Assembly (NCBI GenBank): GCA_030867875.1 | Contig: JAOWCC010001634.1 | Location: 7,673,877-7,737,876, forward strand | Source: Actinernus sp. WN-2022 | Lineage: Eukaryota > Cnidaria > Anthozoa > Actiniaria > Actinernidae | Reading direction: 5' to 3' | Length of the DNA stretch: 64,000 bases | Shown here: piece after piece, positions 54,500 through 64,000 of the stretch | How the letters are laid out: every line of letters starts with the position of its first letter | Numbering within the stretch: position 1 is the stretch's first letter | Notes under the pieces: model-generated | Told to the model about the DNA's origin: nothing | Databases searched by the model: none | Seen by the model: only the letters and a program-made list of their open reading frames with translations | Made by a program: the position numbers and the translations under genes

Positions 54500-56372
54500 G
54501 CATGTTAATACCTGGGTTATGCCAGAAGTCCATAACTAGAAGTGTCCATCTCCCACTATAGGGTTTGGCCCATCAGTTTACAGAGTAGTCTATTTATAGA
54601 AAGCTTTTCCCGCCATCTCGCAGGCAATCATATTCTTCGAAAATTTATCAGCAGCACCTGATTGGCTAATACAGCGATTTCCTTTGTTTGTAATATTGTA
54701 CAGTTATTTATATATGCGACAAAATTTTGGCGGACTAGCCGAGCGAATGCTACTTGCTAGTGTAGAAACGTCTTGATAATCAGCTATTTCTTATTTATAA
54801 CAGGCAAGAACTGGTGAGCACCATATGTTCAGGAAAGACCATTATAAACCAGAACATGTGGTTCCTTTGTAACCTTTTATTTTTCCGTTTCAGACTTCGT
54901 GTTTACAGCACTTGTGTGATGTATACAGAACGAAGCTAAGTTTTTGTCTTTTGTTTCATAAACACAGATTTTTGTAGTGATATTTGGCATAAATACAGCG
55001 AGTGATAAATATGACATACAAATCATGCTATTTTTGTTTATAATATGACCTAAGAAATGTACTGAAAAAGACAATCACATGTTCTCACAAGAGTAATTAA
55101 GTGCACCGAGTTCGTTTACTTTGAGTTTGAGCTCAAGTGAACATTTGGAAATCCTGTACTGAAGTAATTTGCGTTTGGCAGATAAAAGAACAGCCCGGCA
55201 AATCTCCAAGCAAGGCTTAATAATCGACTGGAACTGAATAAAAATAGCTAATATATAAACTGTGAAAAAGTCAATTTCTGGTACACTTAACACTAGCAAG
55301 AAGCGAAGTTTGATTTCAGGCAGTTCATCGAGCACAATCAAACAATGAAACAGTTGTCACTTTGCTGTTTTATTAAAGACACTAACTGTTGTACATCTCC
55401 AAGAATAAACTTCACAATCGAAAACTAGAAAGCTGAACACAACTATCACAGCTGGAAATGAATTCCAGTTGTTAAAATTAGTACAAACAAGGGTTTTTTC
55501 TTCAGACAACCAGTGAACAAGATTATTAGAAGATTTGAATCAAATGCCTCACGGCAACGGGTCATATGCGACCGAGTTTCCAAGGCCGATTTCAATGGAT
55601 TAAAAACAAAACAATTAAATAAAAAATTAAAAGTAAACTTGGCTTACTTTGATTTAATTTTGTCCTTGTATAGTTGTTCCTGGCCAGATGAATGTGAATT
55701 TTCGGTTCCGTTTTCATTCATTGTCATAATTCAAACTTTTATACTCGTCGCTAGTCAACACTTGAAGACTTGAAAATCACTTTTAACTTTCTCAAATCAC
55801 CCCAAGATCAATTAGCAGAGGCAATGATCAGTCTATACATTTCGTTTCATTACAATTCCAATATCTTCAATTTTAGTCGTCAAAAGCCCGACATTTGCCA
55901 CCGTACTTAGCTTTGTAGTTTGTAGCACCGCTTGGCGAACTTTATGTACTGAGCTTCAAACCGGGGGGCACTGCTTGCATAATAAAGGGGAGGTATGTGA
56001 GGTATCGTCTTCAGAGCCCGACCCAGTTTGCAAAATAAAATGTAATGAAGGTGTTTTTATTAACCAGAATTTCCAATAAAATATGAAAATCAACCCGAAT
56101 TGATAGTTGAATTGCTCCAAAACAAGACTTAGTTTGCCAAATTGGGCTCAAACCTTTATCCGGTACTGCCGCACATCTCATTTACGTCGTGTACATGAGT
56201 GCCCCCCCGGAGCCATGACTCTCGCATCTGACCCAATGTCCGCCATTGATTTTCCCCGCGAAATTTGAGATTAGCATTTCTAAAAATAGACTACTCTGTA
56301 AACTGATGGGCCGCTACCCCAATACCAGATGGACACTTCTGGTTATGGACTTCTGGTTATGCTTAATACATG
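54500..56372. mobile_element. 1.87-kb element with about 90-bp TIRs
   Basis: Left arm 54500-54596 and right arm 56284-56372 are inverted copies (AGAAGTCCATAACTAGAAGT and CCCATCAGTTTACAGAGTAG in the left). The interior has no recognised ORF. The outermost part (TTAATAC...CATAACTAG) resembles the ends of the element at 57655-57966. Confidence 0.75.
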
Positions 56373-56832
56373 CTAATTAGGTGTTCATATCAAAATTATT
56401 GCACACAGAAGAGGACCGTTTGGTATTGGTCATCGCTTTGGAGTAAATGCGATTTTATTTGAGAGATAACAACTTCAGTCGCATTACAAGTTTATAATAT
56501 GGCTTATTTTGACCACTCCAAAATCTCTCCTACTGCAGCTCCCGCCATTACAAAGGTCACACAAGAAAAAATAGCACGAAATGGAACTTTAACAGCGATT
56601 TATTGCATTCTAACCTCGAGAAACCTCGATTTTCAAAACACCAAAACACCAGAATCTGAATTCAGCGGTAGAAAGTCAGTTCAGACATGCGTATTCAAGC
56701 TAAACCCAGTTTTCCTCTGCTTGGCTGTCCGTAAACGAATAACGCCTTGTAAAAATTCACTTCACTCGCCGGCAAAGCAAATTCGAATTTGTTCAGTCAT
56801 AATCACTCCAAACAGTTACCAGTTGTAGATTA
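56373..56832. other. No gene confirmed
   Basis: A 109-codon plus-strand frame at 56499-56828 has no recognisable domain and no exon support. Confidence 0.4.
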
Positions 56833-56840
56833 GATGTTAC

Positions 56841-56863
56841 CAAGAGAGTATACTACTCTCTTG
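56841..56863. mobile_element. 23-bp palindromic insertion with 7-8 bp duplication
   Basis: CAAGAGAGTA...TACTCTCTTG with a 3-bp centre. GATGTTAC precedes at 56833-56840, and (G)ATGTTAC follows at 56863-56870. Same ends as the palindrome at 2734-2763. Confidence 0.6.
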
Positions 56864-57654
56864 ATGTTACTTAACTTTGATTTGAAGGTAGAAATTTTTC
56901 ATAAATCATTTTATTTGTTTTAGAAGGCAAAATAGCTCCCAAAACCATGTATTTTCGAGTGATTTGACTGGGCCGATACCGGAAGTGAGTCACCGGATAT
57001 CGATATGTAGGCTTTTGTACACAATGACTTTGATATGCATATTCGTATCATTCGTTACTCGGTAATTTCTAGTTAGAATAGATGGTTTGCACTCAATCCC
57101 CAGAGATTCAAATGACAAAGGGCATGGCGGCCATGTTGTTTTATAGAACAAAAGAAGCAAACGAATAATCTATTGTTAACTGTAGACCAACATGGCGGCT
57201 ATGACGTCACGTGCAAAGGGTCTATAACCAAATATGTAGCTTGGTGCTTGAAACAATTTTTAATGTTTGGTTTCCATGGTAACGAAAGTTAAGGGGGCAC
57301 TGTAAGAAATTTATAATGTATATTTCCCGAAATGGGGTACATAGACTTTGGAAATATATAGCATTGTCACAAATTCCTAACAATCAGTCCCGTTGATATA
57401 CTTCAAGAATGTTCAGAAATACTCCTGAAAAATAATCATTCTAGTTAAACCACCCCATTTTCACTTAAAATGACTCTGAAATGTTCGAAAATTAAGGAGC
57501 ACCCTTATCTCTGTTTCCATGGTAACCAAACAATCAGATATTTCAAGGACCATGATACCAACATACATGGCACATTTGGTTTGCATGGGACGTTTAACGC
57601 ACGAGAAATTGATTTAAAAAAATGTTTTTCTGAACATTAGCCTCTGCACGACCC

Positions 57655-57966
57655 CAGGTCAGGAGCCCAAAACCAGGAGCGTCCATATCTTCCATATAGT
57701 TGTCACAGCGTTTTTACAAGTTGGGCTATTTTTAGATTATTTTCCCCGCCAATTAAAGGGTTGCACCGTGGCGGATCAAAATATGCCTCATTAGCTACTT
57801 TTGTTATACCAAACAACATGGCTGCTACGCTTTTGTGATTTTATTCCCTTAGGAATAATTGCAACTCAACAATAGCGGGAAACCTAACTTGTGAAAACGC
57901 TGTGACACAGGCCAAGTATGCGGGATATCAATGGACGCTCCTAGTTATGGGCTCGTGCCCTGGTAT
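57655..57966. mobile_element. 312-bp MITE
   Basis: Left arm with GGAGCCCAAAACCAGGAGCG and right arm with CGCTCCTAGTTATGGGCTC. Further complementary blocks lie inward (GTCACAGCGTTTTTACAAGT/ACTTGTGAAAACGCTGTGAC). Confidence 0.75.
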
Positions 57967-58261
57967 ATTAACATGCTTGAGTTTGAAGTGCGAGCTTCAA
58001 GTGCGAGTTGGTTTTGCGAGTTATTTCTTGTTTTAGCTATCGTTCCCGTTCCCGGATACTTTTCGCCTTTTTGTCCTAAGCTAATATTGTGATTTATATG
58101 AGTGATATGACCTTGTACAGGCGGGAAAATTGTTGTAAATATTTATATAAAGTGGGGTAACCCGAGGCATGTTGTCGTGTACTTCTGAGAGAGCGTACCG
58201 CTTGGCATATATACTAGATACAGTCTCGTTGCAGATTATGCTTGCGTGTTGGGATTCCAGT

Positions 58262-58621
58262 CGAAAACAAAGACCCCTAAGACTCCCCAAAAACTTTTAA
58301 GGACCCCAAACACTTGAAAAGAAAGACTTCCAAGATTTCAAATGGAGAATTAAGAAAATTTGTTTGTACCTCTATTGAACTTTTCGTATTTCTCTTCGTT
58401 CCTCCAGTTTTTGGGGGACATTGCGAGTGAGCGGTTACCCAGTTCAAAATGATTGTTCGGTTTCGTGCGGATCGGAAAAGGCGCGATAGTTCGTTAGAGG
58501 TACAAACACATTTTCTTAATTCTCCACATGAAATCTTGGAGGTCTTCCTTTACAAGTTTTTGGGGTCCTAAGAGTCTTTTGGAGGTTCTTTGGGTTCTTT
58601 TTCGGTATTTGTTTTCGACAT
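58262..58621. mobile_element. 360-bp palindromic MITE, about 120-bp arms
   Basis: The left arm from CGAAAACAAA through GGAGAATTAAGAAAATTTG is answered by a right arm from CAAACACATTTTCTTAATTC to TTTGTTTTCG, with scattered mismatches. Frames inside are by-products. Confidence 0.75.
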
Positions 58622-59109
58622 GTAGACTGACTGCGGGACCGCGGTTGCACTATTTCAATAGTAGTATCTTCAAAAGTGGCCGGGTATTCATTCTGTAATC
58701 GCTCTGCATCTTGTTTAATATACGTTTCTGTTAAATGTAATGGCATCACTTGAATATAGCAGTAAATGGCCCGATTCCTGTTGTTCTAGGCCAGCGTCGG
58801 CATTTTCACTCAGTCGCTTCATGACATGAGTAAGAATATGGGAAAGGCGACCCCAGTGATCGAATAAAACGAGTGGAAATCACATATTTCGTTATAAATT
58901 TCAGCCTCCTTCAAGATGTAGAAAATTAACACTAGCGATAATATTTGAAAAGTCACCATGCTACTCGAAAGTAAAACTGCAGATCTAGATAGATAACTAC
59001 ATGTATATTTCACATTTAGAACGACACATATGCACTCTAAATATTCACAAGGGATATAGCGATACTTACTGCACGTCATCCATTGTCATTAATATGCCAA
59101 CCAGATATC

Positions 59110-59195
59110 CATTGGTTCCTGACACAAAGCGGCCTTTTGAAATCATGGTTGACATTAGCATAACAATGGTCATGTTTATCAACACGAAATATTGC
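59110..59195. repeat. Dispersed repeat, CATTGGTTCCTG family
   Basis: Shares CATTGGTTCCTG, CACAAAG and TTAGCATAA blocks in order with 35032-35110. Confidence 0.5.
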
Positions 59196-59686
59196 TATTA
59201 GCTGAAGGAAAATTACATGTACATGTATGCTACAATAGCATAATTATCTGCTTGGACAGTGAAGTTAGAATAATATTATCAGTGCATGAATCCTACTGAA
59301 GGGCATTTATTTCTAAAAATGTTGAAAAGTATGGGTTGGTAAACCCTGCTAAAAAGAATTGTTTTCTAAAATACAAAAAAAAATCTCAATTAATATTGTA
59401 ATATTTTTGAGCAAATTAAGTTCAGAGAAGCTGTTTAAGTATTTTTCTCACTTATGGTTTGACTTTCTTGGCAAGCTCTAAAGTTTAAGACACCGACAAT
59501 TTGAACACATTTTATTTTGGTCATTGTACTTCGAGGTGTTTCATGAATAAACTGCAACGTTGGTGACAAATAATAAACGCGGTCAGTTTGGCTTGTGCTG
59601 GAGTTAGAGGTCTACAGAGTTCATCTCTTACATATATGTAGTTATGATATAAAATCATGTTTGCCGCGTAGCACTAGTAAGTGTAA

Positions 59687-59856
59687 AGAATGTGATGTAA
59701 AGTGGTAAGCTGTAGTGCTAAGTGTGCACGCCCTACGAGGGAAAGAGAAAGAAACTCTGACCCAAGTGGGACTCGAACCCAACGACCTCCAGGTTACATA
59801 TCTGGCGCTCTACCAACTGAGCTATCAACTGAGCTTACCATTTTACATCACATTCT
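59687..59856 (-). mobile_element. tRNA-like SINE/MITE: tRNA promoter boxes inside an inverted repeat
   Basis: AGAATGTGATGTAAAGTGGT at 59687 and its near complement at 59833-59856 bound the unit. Inside, the minus strand shows a tRNA-like A box (TAGCTCAGTTGGTAGAGCG, 59806-59824) and B box (GGGTTCGAGTCC, 59769-59780) at normal spacing with a tRNA-like anticodon arm between. No acceptor stem pairs with the 3' side and the anticodon loop lacks the usual U33, so it is not a functional tRNA. Confidence 0.65.
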
Positions 59857-60388
59857 TCTTCTATTACAGCGCATCCTTTTAATCTTCTTGGCATTTTTCA
59901 TCAAGTTACGACGATTTATAACTATCTATACAATACGTTTACCTAGTATGTACAGTGCCCACGATCTACCTTTCCTGCAAATATCCTCAGTTTGTTTTAT
60001 TTAATGACCTTCTTCGACCAGAACTGCCAGAAGTCATTTATACCGTATTTCTGCAAGGAACCGGAAACAAATATCGTGTACAACAAAAGCGAGAAAACAT
60101 AATACGAGTTCCAAAGAAAGGTACTCCCTTCCAGTTTGAACCAGAGAAAGTAGTGAAAGTGTCGCGTAATTAAATGTTTGCCCTCCCACCATTTTGAATA
60201 GCGCTATTCGACGATATTCAAGTGAGGAGGAGGATCTGCCATGCGGATTTGCCATGCGCTACCAGATTTTCCATTGTGTAGTAATTTGCTTCCCCCTCCA
60301 CCCTCACAACCAAGTTAAGTACAGCCCTGCCACGTTTGATTTCCAAATGAGTCAGAATGTCAAAGTTCTTCTTTTCAATTATTTATAG

Positions 60389-60487
60389 GACCAAAATGAT
60401 TGACTGGGAGTGCAGTAAACACAATACAACGTTGTGCATTTCAGAAGAGGGCAGAATCCGTTGCAGAAACGGTGAACATAACAACAG
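60389..60487 (+). CDS. Candidate internal or first exon, Cys/His-rich
   Basis: Bounded by an acceptor (TTTCAATTATTTATAG) and a donor (AACAG-GTAATT). Only one frame is open: TKMIDWECSKHNTTLCISEE and then GRIRCRNGEHNN. The spacing C-x2-H...C...C...H suggests a small zinc-binding or disulphide module. I do not recognise the family. A frame at 59955-60173 on the same strand could be an upstream exon but has no clear splice evidence. Expression data would decide. Confidence 0.35.
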
Positions 60488-60933
60488 GTAATTCAATAAA
60501 ACTCCCACTTGAAAAACGTATAAATCTTTTCACTTAAACTGGCGCGAAAAAAACAATTTCGTCAACAAAATACGTTATTAAATTATGCCAAGAACGCACG
60601 AAATCTGCACAAGACTGCAATAAATATGAGTGTATTTCGGGTAGTAACAGTTAAATGGCTTTCAAATTCTTGAGCGCGCGAGAGCGAGTTTTGGTTATTA
60701 TGGAAACAAAATGTCACTTCTTAGCAGAATTTATATAATACAAACTTATTAGTCGGCGAAGCATCTTAAAGTGCCCATAACCCCCAAAAATATTTTTTAC
60801 ATCGATCATGTTCTGGTTCTCAACTTTGAAAGGCCGTAAAAAAAATACAGTTGAGGTTTAGCCTCCCATTTTTGCTAATAGTTAAAAGTTTCTATCAAAA
60901 AATAATAATTTTTGGGGTTATATAGGCACTTCA

Positions 60934-61050
60934 AATACGGCTGTTTATTTTTGCAAGTCATTCGTATTTTAGCTCGCCTAAAGGCTTGCCAAAATACTTT
61001 TAAAGGCTTGCCAAAATACGTATGACTTGTAAAAATACACAGCCGTATTA
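60934..61050. repeat. Imperfect inverted repeat
   Basis: AATACGGCTGTTTATTTTTG at 60934 pairs with CAAAAATACACAGCCGTATT-like sequence near 61030-61050. GGCTTGCCAAAATAC is repeated in the centre. Confidence 0.6.
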
Positions 61051-61390
61051 GATGGTTCGCCAATTAATAACTTCTATTTCAAAAACAAAGGGGAAAAAAA
61101 CAAAGGAAAGCGACCTTAATTTGAATGTGATATAGATATCATCCTAATTTACATAAACTTTAACTTGGATTTTCTCCGCCGAAATAGGTCGTATCGCCAA
61201 AATAACTGAATTACATGACTGTATACATCTAGACGTTATTGCAGCCGTGTTTAAAATCCCAGCAGTGTTTTATCGGGTTGCGCCCTCGGATAAAATACAG
61301 CTGCTCGTTTTGTAACTGAAACTATACATAAAACATATTGGTAGAAACATACTAGTATTCTATTGCAAATCCAGTATTCTGATTGGTTCT

Positions 61391-61426
61391 CTACTCACTA
61401 TCTATTCTGTGATAGATAGTGAGTAG
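61391..61426. repeat. Palindrome, CTACTCACTATCTA family
   Basis: CTACTCACTATCTA at 61391-61404 and its exact complement at 61413-61426. Same family as 9491-9526. Confidence 0.65.
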
Positions 61427-61452
61427 CGAATGTCTATTGCCAATTTTTTTCT

Positions 61453-61765
61453 AAGCTATTAGAGAGAGTTGTATACAACCGCTTTATTAATTATTTTGAT
61501 AGGAATGACATTTTATTTAATAATCAATATGGTTTTAGGAAAACACTCAACTTTGCTAGCTTTGTTACATTTATTACATCTACAGTTGACCAAAACATTT
61601 TACAGTAGGAAATTGTCTTCATCTTTCCAAGTCGTTTGATACTGTGCACCATTAAATTTTGTTAGTCAAACATGAGCATTATTCAGTATTCACGGATTGG
61701 CCCTTGAATGGTCAAAAGTTATTTGTCCAGTAGATTACAACAAGGTGAATACAATGGTGTACCTG
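61453..61765 (+). pseudogene. LINE reverse-transcriptase remnant
   Basis: From KLLERVVYNRFINYF through FNNQYGFRKTLNFASF, the N-terminal fingers/palm region of a non-LTR reverse transcriptase, then frame changes and stops; remnants of the F-D-T-V and V-E-Y-N-G-V blocks can be followed to about 61765. Short at both ends, inactive. Confidence 0.8.
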
Positions 61766-62039
61766 TTCATCGTTCTCTATAAATGAAAGCGCACTGATAC
61801 GCGAGACGAGCGCGGGGAGACCCAGGGGATGCCAGCTTGAGTGTCAGTAATCTGACTAGGGAATTAGTATCCCTTTCATGCAGGCCACCGATAGAGAGGA
61901 GCTAATTAAAACTACCGCGCGCACCACGGAAATATAGGAGTAAATATCTAATAGATATTGCTCCAGAATATATAGCAGCCTAAAGAGCCACAACATGGAT
62001 AACTGAAACTATAACAAGGCCCGTTGCCAACGAGATTGC

Positions 62040-62530
62040 AAAGTGACAGCAGTTGCGTACATGTTAGGAACGAATAACGGAAAACTAACTTCTATAAAAT
62101 GACTGAGCGCTGCATAAATCCGTATTTGTGAGGCAAGCACGATACGTCACACTCGCGGCAACACATACCAAACGTGCAAAGAAAGGAAAAACCGAACAAG
62201 AGGAAAAATTAACTTAGGAAATAAACATCACTACACAAATCCGTATTTATGAGGCAAGCATACTCACGGCAACGCATGCATACCAAAAGTGCAAAGAAAA
62301 CAAAAACCGAAAAAAGGAAAAATTAACTTAGAAAATAAACGGCACTGCACAAATTCGTATTTGTGAGGCAAGCACGTACAGTATACGTATCATACTCACA
62401 GCGACACATGCCAAATGTGCAAAGAAATGAAGGTTAAAACGAACTGATGGAAAAAGCTAACCTATTAGTAACATGACCGGAATATACATGCAATACTCGG
62501 GGCAACACGTCAAAGATATCATGTATTCTA
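62040..62530. repeat. Tandem repeat of about 114-120 bp, four diverged units
   Basis: TGCACAAATCCGTATTTGTG or a close variant lies at about 62111, 62231 and 62345, with AGGCAAGCA, CAACACATACCAAA and GTGCAAAGAAA blocks in each unit; a partial unit follows. Confidence 0.75.
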
Positions 62531-62539
62531 CGGCAATGC

Positions 62540-64000
62540 TAAAGGCATAACAGCAAACGAACGAAGCTGACATAGTAGACTAAACGGCTCTGCAGAAGCA
62601 AAACTACAATAGAGCAAGCCCTAATAATATACAGAAGCAAAATTCGCGCGCGGAGAGACAAATACACATGATAAAATGAAAATACAGCGATACATAAGGT
62701 TTGTAATACCTCCAGCTCTGGTGGCTGGGCGACTGCTTGCTAGGAAGCATGCAGCTTAGTTGCCAATTGAACTCGGCCTTGCATGCGCGGATAGCGGGTT
62801 CAATTTTGGGGACTTGGTCTTCCGTCGTCGGAACAAGGAGTCAGTGAGGTGTAAGGTTTCCTGACGTGAACTGTTTAAGGGCCCATTGACATTTTTAAAT
62901 CGGCCGTTGCTAGGGAAAGTTTGAAGCCTCGTAAAACCCGGAAAATTAAAGAGAGGGTAAAGTCTTGTAGTCTGAAGACGTCATCAACTCTCCAAGGATT
63001 TTTGATCTACTTGTAATTTATGAATATTTTCCGAACCTACGAGTAAAGGCGCATAAAACCAAGCATGCGTTTGCCATTACGACAAAATATGAAGATTTTA
63101 CAACACTTTTCAGTCCAATTTTAAGCATTTTTGGCGAATGAAAAGTCATAACTTTGGCATTTATTGCCGGTTTCCAAAATCCATGCTCGGTTTTGTGGAG
63201 AACGTGGTCAACAACATTTTAACGGGGAAAAGTTTGGTGTTTAGTGAAAGCGCGCAAAATGTTTAGGATTTTTAGAAACCGGAAGTTAAGGAATTAATGC
63301 ATGCGCAAAAGTGCCTCTTTTGTAGTCGTGAAATAGTCGCAGAACTATTGTTGCAGTAAAGTCTACGATAATTGGTCGAAAAGGATGTGCATTTTCTCTT
63401 ATTTCCTCCGACAATGGCCAGTTTTGGGACTTGGCTGAATACTCCAGTCTGCAATGAGCTAGCTTGATTGTCTGCAATGAGCTTTGGACTGTGTGGCACA
63501 TGCCAGGAACCCATTTCGCGGCAAACCGATGAGCCAATAGAAATCGAGCTAAAATTAGACCGAGATTCGAAAACTTTCACTTGAAGTTGATCTCGTGGCG
63601 TTCACAACAGTTTGTTTTCCGACATCAAAAATACTTTTTTTAAAGATGAAAACTGACCTGTATTTTAATTAGTGGCACAAAGGTTCAATCACAACTTTAC
63701 CAGGAACCCGGAAGCATTATCTGGAGACAAAAGTGTGCATGTTTGTGGACGATTTGAGTTGAAAACCTGCCGGTCGAAAATCACTCGACTTCTTGAGTGG
63801 CCGTACTTTTCTTCGTGTTTTTAGAGGTCGTGTTCTCGCTGGAAGCAGCCATTTCAGCTTCTATATCTTTGACAACTGTAGATACTATTTACTAGATGTT
63901 CTTTCACAGGCAGCCCAGACTCGACATATATTTCCCGCCTTTTGGGTTACCTGTGGTATGTTTCATAAGCGATCTCGGAAGAGTTTACAGAATTGCTCCT
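62540..64000. other. No gene recognised
   Basis: Overlapping minus-strand frames at 63272-63580 have no recognisable domain. No repeat structure seen. Confidence 0.45.

Noticed and set aside
59745..59830. Functional tRNA gene
   Set aside because: A and B boxes are good, but the acceptor stem does not pair and the anticodon loop is irregular.
59955..60173. Plus-strand frame before the candidate exon at 60389
   Set aside because: Basic, protein-like end, but it runs to a stop without a splice donor and has no recognised homology.

Overview
This is a eukaryotic, intron-rich, AT-rich window dominated by transposable elements. It carries parts of two recognisable host genes, both on the minus strand. 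Protein resemblance, the many LINE fragments with short microsatellite tails and the abundance of palindromic MITEs suggest an invertebrate, most likely an anthozoan cnidarian (coral or anemone). That assignment is inference; no taxon-specific marker such as rRNA or mitochondrial DNA is present.

Host gene 1 is a Mu-class-like glutathione S-transferase. It starts at 30336 and runs leftward. Five coding exons are visible (30301-30336, 16238-16313, 15716-15780, 13199-13246, 12986-13069), joined in consistent phase with GT-AG boundaries, giving residues 1-103. The C-terminal exons were not found and probably lie beyond the left edge. Its 14-kb first intron holds a 5.9-kb DNA transposon (20246-26174) and a 2.5-kb element (26769-29259).

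Host gene 2 is a TBC1D25-type Rab GAP, complete in four coding exons (49848-49892, 49590-49696, 46519-46676, 44253-45664) and encoding 573 residues: an N-terminal ubiquitin-like/PB1-like region, a WAIL LC3-interacting motif and a TBC domain with both catalytic fingers. A LINE remnant sits in its third intron and a 1.9-kb fold-back element begins about 200 bp upstream of its start codon.

The most interesting mobile element is 20246-26174: terminal inverted repeats, a putative 4-bp target duplication (ATGT), at least seven subterminal copies of a 14-bp motif, and a decayed ORF that joins a DDE-type transposase-like region to a Ulp1/C48 SUMO-protease-like domain whose His/Asp/Gln/Cys residues are all still visible. 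Other points of interest are the fold-back element with transposase-derived arms at 50096-52004, a hairpin array with compensatory stem changes at 2170-2474, two tiny palindromic insertions with 7-8 bp duplications (2734, 56841), a THAP-domain element (11075-12876), a TTAA-flanked element (38277-39956), and a tRNA-like sequence inside an inverted repeat (59687-59856).

Layout: 1-13000 repeats, MITEs, LINE pieces and the THAP element; 13000-30340 the GST gene and its TE-filled introns; 30340-44250 MITEs, a LINE, the TTAA element and a 1-kb minisatellite; 44250-49900 the TBC1D25 gene; 50096-64000 the fold-back element, further inverted-repeat elements, a candidate small exon at 60389, a LINE fragment and tandem repeats.
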